Origin: Bacteroidota bacterium
GTDB taxonomy: Bacteria > Bacteroidota > Bacteroidia > Chitinophagales > Chitinophagaceae
Reading direction: 5' to 3'
DNA length: 55,786 nt
NCBI GenBank assembly: GCA_018267545.1
Contig: JAFDYG010000500.1
Coordinates: 1-55,786 of the forward strand
Shown here: positions 14,858 to 23,268 of the stretch, piece by piece
Layout of the letters: each line of letters opens with the position of its first letter
Position numbering within the stretch: position 1 is the stretch's first letter
Program-made: the position numbers and the translations under genes
The notes under the pieces: model-generated
What the model was told of the DNA's origin: nothing
What the model saw: only the letters and a program-made list of their open reading frames with translations
Databases searched by the model: none

Positions 14858-15664
14858 ATGAAAAAGCAACCGATTGAAAGCGGCTATGCATCACTGGGTG
14901 ATCTCAATATGTATTATGAGGTGTATGGAAAAGGGGGGATTCCCCTGGTTTTGATTCATGGCGGCGGGTCGACGATGCATACCACGTTTGGGAATGTGAT
15001 CGAACCGCTGGCCAGTGACAGGATGGTGATCGGGGTGGACTTGCAGGCGCATGGCCATACGGGTGACCGGGGGAAGGCCACGTCATTCGAGCAGGATGCA
15101 GATGACGTGGCTGGAGTGCTGAAGCATTTGAAGATTGACAAGGCGGATTTTTTTGGTTTTAGCAATGGCGGGACAACCTCAATGCAAATCGCTATCCGGC
15201 ATCCGCAGCTGGTGAATAAGCTGGTGATCGCTTCCGCAATATTTAAACGGGAGGGAATGTTTGCGGGCTTCTTCGATGCAATGAAACATGCTACGTTGGA
15301 CCAGATGCCGAGGCCGCTGCAAGATGCATATAGGGCGATCAATCCGGACCCGGCAGCTTTACAGACGATGTTCGAGCGCGATAGGGACCGGATGATAGGG
15401 TTTAAAGATGTGCCGGAGGAGATGCTGAAAGGTATCAGGGCGAGGGCGCTTGTTCTGCAGGGCGATAAGGACGTCACGACAAGGGAGCACGCTGTGCTGA
15501 TTTCGCGGCTGATTCCCAATGCGGAGCTGCTGATCGTGCCGGGGAGCCATGGCTCTTTCATTAATGAGATCTGTTCGGTGAACTTCAAAAGCAGAATACC
15601 GGAAGCAACGATCGGGGTAATAAAGGAGTTTCTGGATAGCGCCAAACCCATCGCAGCAGTTTAG
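14858..15664 (+). CDS. Alpha/beta hydrolase
   Basis: This 268-residue protein has the hydrolase fold with an oxyanion HGGGS (about residues 34-38), nucleophile Ser102 in GFSNGG, an acid in LQGDKD (about 201-206) and His231 in PGSHGSF. The complete triad indicates an esterase, lactonase or similar hydrolase acting on an unknown small substrate. There is no signal peptide, so it is cytosolic. It is followed 45 bp later by a GNAT gene in the same direction. Confidence 0.88.
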   Translation: MKKQPIESGYASLGDLNMYYEVYGKGGIPLVLIHGGGSTMHTTFGNVIEPLASDRMVIGVDLQAHGHTGDRGKATSFEQDADDVAGVLKHLKIDKADFFGFSNGGTTSMQIAIRHPQLVNKLVIASAIFKREGMFAGFFDAMKHATLDQMPRPLQDAYRAINPDPAALQTMFERDRDRMIGFKDVPEEMLKGIRARALVLQGDKDVTTREHAVLISRLIPNAELLIVPGSHGSFINEICSVNFKSRIPEATIGVIKEFLDSAKPIAAV

Positions 15665-15709
15665 GGGCAATCGCGACGAGGGCCGTATCTTTACGTCAAA
15701 TAAATTGTC

Positions 15710-16231
15710 ATGCCCATTGTTTGTGCGACCCCTGACGATATTCCTGCACTGACTAAACTGGTAAACAGCGCCTACCGCGGAGAAGGTGGATGGACGAACG
15801 AATCACACCTGCTGGATGGCGCCCGGACGAATGAAGCCGGCATCGCCGAACTGATTCGGGAGCCGGACTCAATCATCTTCAAGTATGTGGACTTAGAGGT
15901 AACACAGGCCGAGCTTGCCGAGAAACCGGCGGGCTGTGTTTATTTACATAAACAAGGGAATAAGCTATACCTGGGTATGTTGAGCGTCGATCCGACGCGT
16001 CAGGGTGGCGGGATAGGGAAGGACCTGTTGGATGCGGCGGTCGTTTATGCCCAAGAGATGGGATGCGTGACAATTCGTATCACGGTGATTTCACTTCGAA
16101 CGGAGCTGGTCGCCTGGTATGAACGGCATGGATATGTAAGAACAGGGGAGACGGAACCTTTCCATGCCGGCGAGAAGTTTGGGATTCAAAAACAGCCCCT
16201 GGAGCTGGTAGTGCTGGAGAGAGCGGTTTAG
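15710..16231 (+). CDS. GNAT-family N-acetyltransferase
   Basis: The 173-residue protein has the GNAT core: an N-terminal TPDDIPALTKLVNSAYRG motif, LYLGMLSVDPTRQGGGIGKDLL (acetyl-CoA-binding loop of the Q-x-x-G-x-G type) and VAWYERHGYVRTGE. The acceptor is unknown. TATCTTTA at 15686-15693 is a near-consensus -7 box, so it probably has its own promoter. Its last four bases overlap the end of a small gene on the other strand. Confidence 0.87.
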   Translation: MPIVCATPDDIPALTKLVNSAYRGEGGWTNESHLLDGARTNEAGIAELIREPDSIIFKYVDLEVTQAELAEKPAGCVYLHKQGNKLYLGMLSVDPTRQGGGIGKDLLDAAVVYAQEMGCVTIRITVISLRTELVAWYERHGYVRTGETEPFHAGEKFGIQKQPLELVVLERAV

Positions 16232-16374
16232 CGTTTCGCCGCTGCGATGTATTCCTTCATAGTAATACGACCACTGATCAGCTCGGTGTAAAGCAGCTCA
16301 CGGCTAGGCTGTGCGATTTTGATAGATTCTACTAATTCCCGATCAAAGAATAATTGTTTAATTAACTGTTTCAT
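16228..16374 (-). CDS. 48-residue small protein with its own promoter and operator-like palindrome
   Basis: This minus-strand frame reads from MKQLIKQLFFDRELV to EYIAAAKR. It is charged and helix-prone, with no membrane segment and no family I recognise. Support comes from an exact -7 box (TATCTTTG) on the minus strand 20 bases before the ATG and a perfect 7+3+7 palindrome further upstream. The segment SRELLYTELISGRITMKEY resembles small regulator or antitoxin tails only loosely. The stop overlaps the GNAT stop tail to tail. Confidence 0.55.
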   Translation of the reverse strand: MKQLIKQLFFDRELVESIKIAQPSRELLYTELISGRITMKEYIAAAKR

Positions 16375-16394
16375 CGTTTTCTGTTTTGCTGAAG

Positions 16395-16402
16395 CAAAGA
16401 TA
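16395..16402 (-). promoter_or_regulatory. -7 box TATCTTTG of the 48-residue gene
   Basis: This exact TAnnTTTG match on the minus strand lies 20 bases upstream of ATG 16374. Confidence 0.55.
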
Positions 16403-16430
16403 CGATGAGATAATAGCGTATTTTGGACAC

Positions 16431-16447
16431 ATTAAACGCGGTTTAAT
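16431..16447. promoter_or_regulatory. Operator-like palindrome ATTAAAC-GCG-GTTTAAT
   Basis: This perfect 7-bp inverted repeat with a 3-bp spacer is centred about 40 bases upstream of the -7 box of the 48-residue gene. It suits a dimeric regulator. The remaining sequence up to 16557 is AT-rich and shows no gene. Confidence 0.5.
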
Positions 16448-16557
16448 CATCCCAAAAGGGTGACTAAAATGTATAAGTTGTTGTTGGTTAATTTATTAAA
16501 TCGATTTAGCTAATGTCGTCCAAGGACTTTGTAAGCGGTATCTGGGAGGAGGGGAGC

Positions 16558-16980
16558 TTAAAGCTCTCCGTCCCATTCGGGAGCGCCGGCTAGTTTCGAC
16601 AGAAGATTTTCGGGGAGGAAGGGACGGCCGCCGGTGGACTTGACACAGGTGCCGGAGAAGACGGCTTTGGTGACGACTTTGTTGTTGAGGAGGATGGTTT
16701 GGCGGAAGTGGAGGACGGATTTGTTGGATTTGTCGAGCATGGGGCTGCAGGTGACGAGAAAGGTGTCGCCTTTTTTGAGGGAGCGGACGAATTGAAGGGT
16801 GTATTTGGAGAGGACCATATTGACGCCGGCGTGGGCTTCGGCGACGAAGTCGAAGCCGAGCTCGTCTTTGATATAGGCGTGGCGGCAGTCCTCCATATAG
16901 AAGGGATAATAGAGTCCGTCCATGATGTTCTGTACGTCGATGTGTTCGTCTTTAGCGGTGTAAGTCTTCGAGTATTCCAT
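16558..16980 (-). CDS. Acyl-CoA thioesterase-like hot-dog protein (4HBT family)
   Basis: From ATG 16980 the 140-residue protein follows the YbgC/FadM-like pattern: DVQNIMDGLYYPFYMEDCRHAYI, then VNMVLSKYTLQFVRSLKKGD and VLHFRQTILLNNKVVTKAVF. Members hydrolyse acyl-CoA thioesters or bind them, usually in the cytosol. The substrate is unknown. An exact -7 box TATTTTTG lies at 17002-17009 on the minus strand, 21 bases upstream, which also argues against the upstream ATG at 17004. The gene is divergent from the next one with about 38 bp between starts. Confidence 0.75.
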   Translation of the reverse strand: MEYSKTYTAKDEHIDVQNIMDGLYYPFYMEDCRHAYIKDELGFDFVAEAHAGVNMVLSKYTLQFVRSLKKGDTFLVTCSPMLDKSNKSVLHFRQTILLNNKVVTKAVFSGTCVKSTGGRPFLPENLLSKLAGAPEWDGEL

Positions 16981-17001
16981 ATCTTTCCTATCTTCTTTCT
17001 G

Positions 17002-17009
17002 CAAAAATA
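17002..17009 (-). promoter_or_regulatory. -7 box TATTTTTG of the thioesterase-like gene
   Basis: This exact TAnnTTTG match on the minus strand lies 21 bases before ATG 16980. Confidence 0.5.
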
Positions 17010-17018
17010 GAGGACGTT

Positions 17019-18107
17019 ATGAAAAGATTGTTTTTTCTTTTGCTTTTTTGCCCGGCGATCGTGCGAGCACAAGGGGCTATCCCCGAATTTGGGGATAGGG
17101 GGGAAGGGAGGGATAGAGTGGAGGGAGATTATGTGATGAAGCATTTTGCTTTTCGGGAGGGTGATACGAGCCTGGCGGAGCTGCGGATACACTATGTGAC
17201 ATTCGGGAAGAAACGGCGGGATAATGCCGTGCTGATCCTTCACGGCACGGGGAGCAGCGGAAAGAACTTCATCAATCCACGATTTGCGGGACTGTTATTT
17301 GGGCCGGGGCAGCTGCTGGATACGTCCAAATACTTTTTGATATTGCCGGATGGGATTGGGCATGGGAAGTCGAGCAAGCCGAGCGATGGCCTGCACATGC
17401 GGTTTCCGAAGTATACCTATGACGATATGGTGCTGGCGTATTATCGTTTGCTGACCGAACACCTGGGGGTAAATCATCTCCGGTTGATACTCGGAACTTC
17501 GATGGGAGCGATGCACGCCTGGGTATGGGGGTATACGTATCCGGATTTTTCGGATGCGTTGATGCCGCTGGCCAGTCTTCCGGTGGCCATTGCCGGGAGG
17601 AACAGGATGATGCGCAAGCAGGCGATAAGGCTAATCGAGATGGACCCGGAATGGAAGGGTGGGGAGTATGTGCGGGAGCCCGCGCAGGGATTGGCCGGGG
17701 CGTCGTCGTCGCTGTTCTTTATGAATAGCAGCCCTTATCAGCTTCAACAGCGGGCGCCGACGCGGGAGAAGGCGGACGAGCTGCTGGACGCGATGGAGAA
17801 GAATTATCTGTCTTCGCTGGATGCGAATGACCTTATCTATCAATTAGACGCTTCCAGGAATTATGATCCTTCGCCTTTTTTGGGTAAGATAAAAGTGACC
17901 GTATTTGCGATCAATTCTGCGGACGATCAGATCAATCCTCCTGAGTTGGGGATCATGGAAAAAGAGATCAGGAAGGTAGGTAAGGGGCGCTACATCCTGC
18001 TGCCGACAACCGAAAAGACGGAGGGGCATGGGACCAACTCGTTGCCGGCCGTTTGGGGTGATTATCTCCGGGAATTGCTTAGTGTGTCTGAGCGATCAGG
18101 TGGATGA
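17019..18107 (+). CDS. Exported alpha/beta hydrolase resembling homoserine O-acetyltransferase (MetX-like fold)
   Basis: The 362-residue protein has a signal peptide (MKRLFFLLLFCPAIVRAQG) and the MetX-like layout: ELRIHYVTFGKKRRDNAVLILHGTGSS, FLILPDGIGHGKSSKPSDG, nucleophile Ser161 in LGTSMGAMHAW, INSADDQINPPE and the histidine of TEGHGTNS. MetX enzymes are cytosolic acyltransferases. Export and loss of MetX-specific context suggest a hydrolase acting in the periplasm. Its 3' end overlaps a 48-residue gene on the opposite strand. Confidence 0.85.
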   Translation: MKRLFFLLLFCPAIVRAQGAIPEFGDRGEGRDRVEGDYVMKHFAFREGDTSLAELRIHYVTFGKKRRDNAVLILHGTGSSGKNFINPRFAGLLFGPGQLLDTSKYFLILPDGIGHGKSSKPSDGLHMRFPKYTYDDMVLAYYRLLTEHLGVNHLRLILGTSMGAMHAWVWGYTYPDFSDALMPLASLPVAIAGRNRMMRKQAIRLIEMDPEWKGGEYVREPAQGLAGASSSLFFMNSSPYQLQQRAPTREKADELLDAMEKNYLSSLDANDLIYQLDASRNYDPSPFLGKIKVTVFAINSADDQINPPELGIMEKEIRKVGKGRYILLPTTEKTEGHGTNSLPAVWGDYLRELLSVSERSGG

Positions 18108-18225
18108 GCCAGCCCAGGTAGAGCATGTAATAGACTCCGGTGAAGCTTGCGCCGATGATAAAGGTCTTGTTATCCAGGAGGGAAATCTTTCCTTCCATTT
18201 CTTGGATGGCTTCTGCGATTGGCAT
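18079..18225 (-). CDS. 48-residue single-pass small membrane protein
   Basis: The minus-strand frame starts MPIAEAIQEMEGKISLLDN, continues into a hydrophobic helix (FIIGASFTGVYYMLYLGWLI, residues about 22-42) and ends HLIAQTH. The amphipathic head plus one membrane helix is a credible small-protein pattern, and the other frames here look random. It overlaps the hydrolase gene tail to tail by 29 bp. No clear -7 box is seen upstream. Its function is unknown. Confidence 0.5.
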   Translation of the reverse strand: MPIAEAIQEMEGKISLLDNKTFIIGASFTGVYYMLYLGWLIHLIAQTH

Positions 18226-18343
18226 AAGGGTCTAATTAAGGGTTTGTCTTTAGTGGATTCTCGGGGCAAGAATGTAACCGTCGAATTGATTTTTATTAAT
18301 TCGTTGATTTTCAATCGACAAAAACTTTATTTTTTTGGTTACA

Positions 18344-18357
18344 TCTGCGAGCGCAGA
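18344..18357. promoter_or_regulatory. Palindrome TCTGCG-AG-CGCAGA upstream of the KDT-repeat lipoprotein
   Basis: This perfect 6+2+6 inverted repeat lies 63 bp before ATG 18420. It may be an operator or a short hairpin in the leader. Confidence 0.3.
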
Positions 18358-18419
18358 CTTTACTAATTGAAAAAGAAGTATTATTTTGTAAGCGATAACA
18401 CTTAATCCCTTCCATACCC

Positions 18420-19424
18420 ATGAAAAAGTATTTGTTGGTTGGAATAACCCTAACCTTTCTCCTAACGTTCTATGCGTGCTCGAAGGTGATTCCGCCGATA
18501 CCTAAGCCGACGCAAACGCTTCACGACTCTACCCGCCTGGATTCTACAGGCAAGGATACCTCAGGTACAAAGAAAGATACGATCGCCATTCCCAAGGATA
18601 CGGCGAAGCACGATACGGTTCCTGCGCCGAAAGATACGGCGACGAAGACGCCTCCTTTCCCGGAGCAGGTTGCAGCTGCGCCGCCTGCGCCGAGTTGTCC
18701 CATTGCTCCGATATATGGAGATACGATCATCTTCCCGCAGCCCACCAATGGGGGAGCGGATTACATAGTTCGACCGGTCAACTTTCCGGGACCGGGTAAA
18801 TACTTCTCCTGGCCGCAGGGGATGACCATCGATGTCAATACGGGGGCGATCAATGTGACGAAGTCGGAGACGGGGTTGAAGTACGCGATCGGCTTTGTCC
18901 CGCAGGGATCGACCGATACCTGTTTGAGCACGCTGGTCATTGGCGGGGCTTCCTATATGGATAGTGTTTATGTCCTGAGCTTAGGTGCGAATGCGGCGGT
19001 GCCATACTTCGATGCGGATCCGTTTCTGCTCAGCAAGTGTGCCGATGGAACCAGCTGTTCGTTCGACGTGAATGGGACTGCGGCTTCCAAGAAGGTTATC
19101 GTCAATCCTGCTACGGGGGTGATCGACCTGCAGAAGACCCTTGACGGGACCAGCCTGCTGGGATTGGGTGGCGCATTTGGTTTGTTACCGGTGAATGGCA
19201 GTGCGGTTACGGCTACTATCTACTATAAATTGAATGACCAGAGTAATGATGCGCTGCAGCATATCGATGTGCAGGTGGTTTATTTCGAGACGAAAGATGC
19301 GGTCAGCGCCGGGCTTTTGGGCGGGGTGGTCAATAAGCTGAATAACCTGCTATCGGGTCACCTGATCAGCAACAAGGCCAATCCCAGACCGCCTTTAATC
19401 GTGATTGTGAGACGACTACACTAA
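18420..19424 (+). CDS. Lipoprotein with KDT-rich linker, unknown function
   Basis: The 334-residue protein has a lipobox (LLTFYACSK). Residues about 38-78 are Thr/Lys/Asp/Pro-rich, with KDT recurring five or more times (KDTSGTKKDT, PKDTAKHDT, PKDTATK), which suggests an extended spacer. Residues about 85-325 form a beta-rich globular part with cysteines in APSCPIAP, DTCLST and SKCADGTSCSF that may pair as disulfides. I recognise no family. A strong hairpin follows the gene. Confidence 0.7.
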   Translation: MKKYLLVGITLTFLLTFYACSKVIPPIPKPTQTLHDSTRLDSTGKDTSGTKKDTIAIPKDTAKHDTVPAPKDTATKTPPFPEQVAAAPPAPSCPIAPIYGDTIIFPQPTNGGADYIVRPVNFPGPGKYFSWPQGMTIDVNTGAINVTKSETGLKYAIGFVPQGSTDTCLSTLVIGGASYMDSVYVLSLGANAAVPYFDADPFLLSKCADGTSCSFDVNGTAASKKVIVNPATGVIDLQKTLDGTSLLGLGGAFGLLPVNGSAVTATIYYKLNDQSNDALQHIDVQVVYFETKDAVSAGLLGGVVNKLNNLLSGHLISNKANPRPPLIVIVRRLH

Positions 19425-19452
19425 ACAATAAACGGCCATTAACTTGCGTTTG

Positions 19453-19480
19453 ATGGATAGTTTTAAATCCAACTATCCAT
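19453..19480 (+). terminator. Hairpin between the lipoprotein gene and the CHAT gene
   Basis: The perfect 10-bp stem ATGGATAGTT / AACTATCCAT has an 8-nt loop and is followed by AACGCTTTTTT. It ends 12 bases before ATG 19493, so it may be the lipoprotein terminator or an attenuator that sets CHAT expression. Confidence 0.65.
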
Positions 19481-19492
19481 TAACGCTTTTTT

Positions 19493-22117
19493 ATGTGTAG
19501 AAGGGGCGTCTTTTTATTACTGGCCCTGCTCGTCTATGCATCGCCTGAATTTGGGCATCCGGAGCCGCCGTTGGAGCGGGCAATCTCCCTGTACCGGCGT
19601 GCCGACTACCTTTTCCACCTGAATACTGCCACACCTGCCACAGATAGCGCTGCCCTTGCCGGTTTTGACGGGGTTTTAGAGCTATTACAGCCCCTCCCGG
19701 CCGGGAAGGAGCGTGACACGCTATATCCCTTCTCCTGCCTTAAAAAGGGCATCCTGCTCGATGCTGCGGCCAATTATACCCCCGCGCTGACCGCTTACCG
19801 GAAAGCCATGGATTATCACCCGAAGGACGATTCGCTGTCCTTTGTGGCGAGGGTCTATGCAGGGGCTGTCTATTACAACCTGAACAACTTCGACTCGGCG
19901 GACTACTTCCTGCAGAAAGCGGAGTCGATGGCGCCGGCCTACCGAAACCCCGATGACGAGGTAAGGCTGTACAATACGCTGGGAGTCCTGTATTACGACA
20001 ATGGGAACTATCAGCAAGGGCGAAACTATTTCGGGCAGGCGCTGCGGCTGGTAGAGGGCAAAAAGCCTTTCGACACTGTTTCTGCGGTGCATTTGCAGAC
20101 CAATATCGCGACTTGTTTTTATAGATTGGACCAATACGAGGAGGCGCTGGCCTTATACAAGAAAATGCTGGGTTACCGGCGAGAGCTGCATTTCGTCTAC
20201 ATGAATATGGGGCGTACCTATGCGGCGCTGGGGCGCTACCCGGAAGCAATGGCCTGCTTCCGGCTGGTGGATACGAAGAAGGTGCCGGCTGTGTGGAACG
20301 AGATGGCTGCTACGCAGCGGCAGTTGCTGCGGCTGGATTCCTGTTTGTGGTATTTGGATAGATTGAAGAAGGAGGAGGTGAATAAGATGGATCTGGGGGT
20401 CAACCAGCTTTATCGCGCGGATTGTTATATCGATCGGAAGCAATACCAGGAGGCGTTGGGGTGTCTCGACGAGTCTATTCATATATTTTCCGGAGTTCAT
20501 TTCCGGCTCTTCGATGCCCTGCTGAAGAAGGCCCAGGTCTATGAGCTGCTGGAAAAGCCGGAGTCTGCGTATGAAGTCTATGTGAAAGCCCTGTCGCTGT
20601 TAAGATATATCGAGAAGAGCTACGATACAGATGACGCAAAATTATTCCTGAAGAAGAAAAGCGCAGGCGTTTATGATGGGGCGTTGAATGTTTGTTTGCG
20701 GTTAAAGCGGGTAGAGCAGGCTTTTTTGATCAGCGAGAGGAGCAAGGCTACGATCGTACTGGCGAATATACGGGAGAGCACGATGGGGGGTGACGAGAAG
20801 GTGTTGAAAGAAGTGCGGAATATCAAGTACAACCTGGCCCGGATCAATGTACGTGCCGAGGAGACGACCGACAGTGCGGCGATGCGGATGATTGCACGGG
20901 ATAGAGAAGAATATGGCGTCCGGCTGGCGCGGCTTCAGAAACAGCTGGAACAAAATAATGCTTATTACAAATTGAAATACGACGATTCGGAGCCGGGGCT
21001 AAGGGAGCTGCAGGAGCAGCTGGGTAAGAACCAGGCGCTCATCAGCTTCTATGTAGCGTCTGGTATGGTGCATACCTTTATCCTGACAAGACAAACCCTG
21101 TCGTATGACTCGGTGGGCCGGCTGCAGGGGGATGTAGAAGGCTGGCTGGAACAGTTAAAGATTACGGAGAGCGGGCGGAAGTTCAAGCCGGGAGCAGTCG
21201 GAGAGCGGTTGTATGAACGTCTCGTCAGGCCGATACAAGCGGCGACGGCGGCGCAGGACGAATGGATCATTGTCCCGGATGGGTTTTTGTATTATCTACC
21301 TTTCGAGTCGTTGCCGGCGGGTGCGAATGGGGACTTTTTGTTAAAGACAACTACTATAAGCTATCGACTTTCCTGCCGGTTGTTGAAGGCGCCGGAGCAG
21401 GGGGGAAATGGGCAGGGGATCCTGTCGTTTGCGCCGTTTGCGGGTGCGGGAGGTGAGTTTCCCAGGCTGCCTGCTTCGCAGGAAGAGATTGCGAGCTTGT
21501 CCGGTGCCCAATATGTGGATGGGCGGGCGACAAAGGCTAATTTCTTAAAAGAGATCAATCACTATCCGATCATTCATCTGGCTACGCATGCTATCTCGTC
21601 CCTGACGAATTCGGCGGGCTCTTATGTGGCTTTCTATGGGAATGGCGCGGATAGCCGTCTTTATCTCGAAGAGCTATATGGATTGAATTTGGGGGCTACC
21701 CGGCTGGTGATCATCAGCGCTTGTGAAACGGGGCAGGGGGCGATTGTGGGGAAGGAGGGAGTGATCAGTCTTTCGAGGGCTTTTGTTTATGCGGGTTGCG
21801 CCAGTACGATCAATAGTCTTTGGAAGGCGGATGATAAGGCGACGGCTTTTATTTTAAAACAGTTTTACGTCTATCTCGGGAAGGGGTATACGAAGGCGAA
21901 GGCGTTGCAGCAGGCGAAGTTGGATTATCTGGTGGGCAATTCGATCGATAAGAGTCCTGCTTATTGGGCGCATCTGGTGTTGATGGGGGATGAGGCGCCG
22001 TTGTATGGTAATGGATTTAATTGGATTTGGGAAGTGGCGGCTGGGGTAGTGCTGGTCGCCGGTATATATTTAGTGTGGAAGTTTAGGAAGAAAAAGTCGG
22101 CGATTTTTAGGACGTAA
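19493..22117 (+). CDS. TPR-CHAT protein (caspase-like protease family) with C-terminal membrane anchor
   Basis: This 874-residue protein has an N-terminal hydrophobic segment (FLLLALLVYASPEFG), then TPR repeats over about residues 90-400 (for example VRLYNTLGVLYYDNGNYQQG) and a helical linker with LISERSKATIVLANIRE. A C-terminal CHAT domain follows, with H699 in HLATHA and C744 in ISACETGQG, the caspase-like His-Cys dyad. A single membrane helix at about 843-862 (VAAGVVLVAGIYLVWKF) and a basic tail close the protein. CHAT proteins are peptidases or scaffolds, some acting in defence. The N-terminal signal suggests the TPR-CHAT part lies in the periplasm. The adjacent sigma and anti-sigma-like genes face it. 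Confidence 0.9.
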   Translation: MCRRGVFLLLALLVYASPEFGHPEPPLERAISLYRRADYLFHLNTATPATDSAALAGFDGVLELLQPLPAGKERDTLYPFSCLKKGILLDAAANYTPALTAYRKAMDYHPKDDSLSFVARVYAGAVYYNLNNFDSADYFLQKAESMAPAYRNPDDEVRLYNTLGVLYYDNGNYQQGRNYFGQALRLVEGKKPFDTVSAVHLQTNIATCFYRLDQYEEALALYKKMLGYRRELHFVYMNMGRTYAALGRYPEAMACFRLVDTKKVPAVWNEMAATQRQLLRLDSCLWYLDRLKKEEVNKMDLGVNQLYRADCYIDRKQYQEALGCLDESIHIFSGVHFRLFDALLKKAQVYELLEKPESAYEVYVKALSLLRYIEKSYDTDDAKLFLKKKSAGVYDGALNVCLRLKRVEQAFLISERSKATIVLANIRESTMGGDEKVLKEVRNIKYNLARINVRAEETTDSAAMRMIARDREEYGVRLARLQKQLEQNNAYYKLKYDDSEPGLRELQEQLGKNQALISFYVASGMVHTFILTRQTLSYDSVGRLQGDVEGWLEQLKITESGRKFKPGAVGERLYERLVRPIQAATAAQDEWIIVPDGFLYYLPFESLPAGANGDFLLKTTTISYRLSCRLLKAPEQGGNGQGILSFAPFAGAGGEFPRLPASQEEIASLSGAQYVDGRATKANFLKEINHYPIIHLATHAISSLTNSAGSYVAFYGNGADSRLYLEELYGLNLGATRLVIISACETGQGAIVGKEGVISLSRAFVYAGCASTINSLWKADDKATAFILKQFYVYLGKGYTKAKALQQAKLDYLVGNSIDKSPAYWAHLVLMGDEAPLYGNGFNWIWEVAAGVVLVAGIYLVWKFRKKKSAIFRT

Positions 22118-22159
22118 CATTTTTTCGAATCAAGTTTTTTCAGGGTACGCCGACTTTTT
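22091..22159 (+). terminator. Long-loop inverted repeat ending the CHAT gene
   Basis: AAAAAGTCGGCG (inside the last codons of the CHAT gene) pairs perfectly over 12 bases with CGCCGACTTTTT, with a loop of about 45 bases, and is followed by further Ts. It is a terminator candidate. Confidence 0.5.
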
Positions 22160-22164
22160 TTATA

Positions 22165-22330
22165 GGATTTGGACTGCTGGTTTTCTGGACTTGGATAGGG
22201 TCTTTCAGTGGATTGGGATAGGTCTTTTCAAGGATTTGGCGGCTCTTCCGGGATGGTTGGATAAAGGTCTTTTTTAGGATTTTGGCGGCTCTTCCGGGAT
22301 TGTTTGGATAGGTCTTTGGATTTTTTCAAA
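22165..22330 (+). repeat. Degenerate tandem repeats (about 45-bp unit)
   Basis: Units begin at 22165, 22210 (a 22-bp short form), 22232 and 22277. Each starts GGATT and ends near GGATA-GGTCTTT; the third and fourth share GGCGGCTCTTCCGGGAT. The 321-bp gap between the CHAT and membrane TPR genes contains these repeats and two hairpins and no gene that I can support. Confidence 0.7.
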
Positions 22331-22413
22331 CGGGGCAATCAAGCTTACATATATTAGTACAGGCTGCGGGAGAAAACGTAACCGCTGGAGACAAGAATTT
22401 TTGGACATTTTGG

Positions 22414-22438
22414 GTTATGGGGCGTGGTGCCCCATAAC
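22414..22438 (-). terminator. Hairpin directly after the membrane TPR gene
   Basis: The perfect 10-bp stem GTTATGGGGC / GCCCCATAAC with a 5-nt loop begins at the base after the stop codon on the minus strand. No T-run follows, so it may act as an mRNA 3'-end stabiliser. Confidence 0.6.
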
Positions 22439-23257
22439 TTATTTATTCTCTTTGTATTGTGTAAGGCGAAGGTCTGTAAAGGACATTTTGTTGACCTGCT
22501 CATAGTACTTGTGATTCTTATTTTTCCGAATCTTTTCCAGGGTGGGCATGGCTTCGTTGATCTTATTCTTGCCTAACCAGCTGATTGCCAGGTAGTATTC
22601 GGCTTCGTCGCCGAAATAGTCGTCGTGGCTTTGGGAGTTGGTGGCGATGATCTGCTCGAAGTGGGCGATGGCGTCGTCGAATTTTTTGAGCTCAAGGTCG
22701 GCCATACCGGCGAGAAAGTCGGTTTTGTTGTTACGGTCGCTTCCGGTGGTGAAGAGAGCGAGGACCTGGTTCCAGTTTTTGGTCGAATAGGCTTGTTCTA
22801 TTGCTTCCTGATTGGCAGCGCCACGGCTGGTGTTCAGGTCGTATGAGTTGTAGTAATCGCTATAAAGGCTGGAGGAGCTGAGCCGTACGTATTTGAAGAT
22901 GGCGGCTCCGCCGGCGACCAGCAGGGCACAGGCTGCGACTCGCATGACGTTGCGGTAGAGATTGCGGACGATGCCGCCTTCCTGTGTATCGGGGGCTGTT
23001 GTAGTATCTTGTTCGGGAGCGGTGGCCGACTGGGCTTCCCATTCTTTTCGAACGGCTTTCACCTGTTTATTCAGGCCGGCGTCGTGTACGGCTTCTACTG
23101 CGAGCTGCAGGTAGTTCCATTCGCGGGCGACGTCTTCGTCTTCTGCGATCAAGCGTTGCATTTCCTCCTTTTGTTCGGGAGTAAACCGGCTGGGAGCGTC
23201 AGCGTTGAAGTGGCTGTCCAGGTGGTCGATCAAAGCATTGGATTGATGTAGAGACAT
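22439..23257 (-). CDS. Membrane TPR protein, anti-sigma-like partner of the ECF sigma factor
   Basis: The 272-residue protein has an N-terminal cytoplasmic helical part of about 100 residues (LQLAVEAVHDAG), one membrane helix at about 104-121 (VMRVAACALLVAGGAAIF) and TPR-like repeats in the exported part (FLAGMADLELKKFDDAIAHF, AEYYLAISWLGKNKINEAM). It starts 11 bp after the sigma gene stop, so the two form an operon. The topology fits an anti-sigma or sensor protein that holds the sigma factor at the membrane, but no zinc anti-sigma motif is visible. Confidence 0.8.
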   Translation of the reverse strand: MSLHQSNALIDHLDSHFNADAPSRFTPEQKEEMQRLIAEDEDVAREWNYLQLAVEAVHDAGLNKQVKAVRKEWEAQSATAPEQDTTTAPDTQEGGIVRNLYRNVMRVAACALLVAGGAAIFKYVRLSSSSLYSDYYNSYDLNTSRGAANQEAIEQAYSTKNWNQVLALFTTGSDRNNKTDFLAGMADLELKKFDDAIAHFEQIIATNSQSHDDYFGDEAEYYLAISWLGKNKINEAMPTLEKIRKNKNHKYYEQVNKMSFTDLRLTQYKENK

Positions 23258-23268
23258 TGCCTGTTGTT

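Noticed and set aside
22165-22330. A CRISPR array
   Set aside because: Units are adjacent and degenerate with no unique spacers of constant length, and there are no cas genes.
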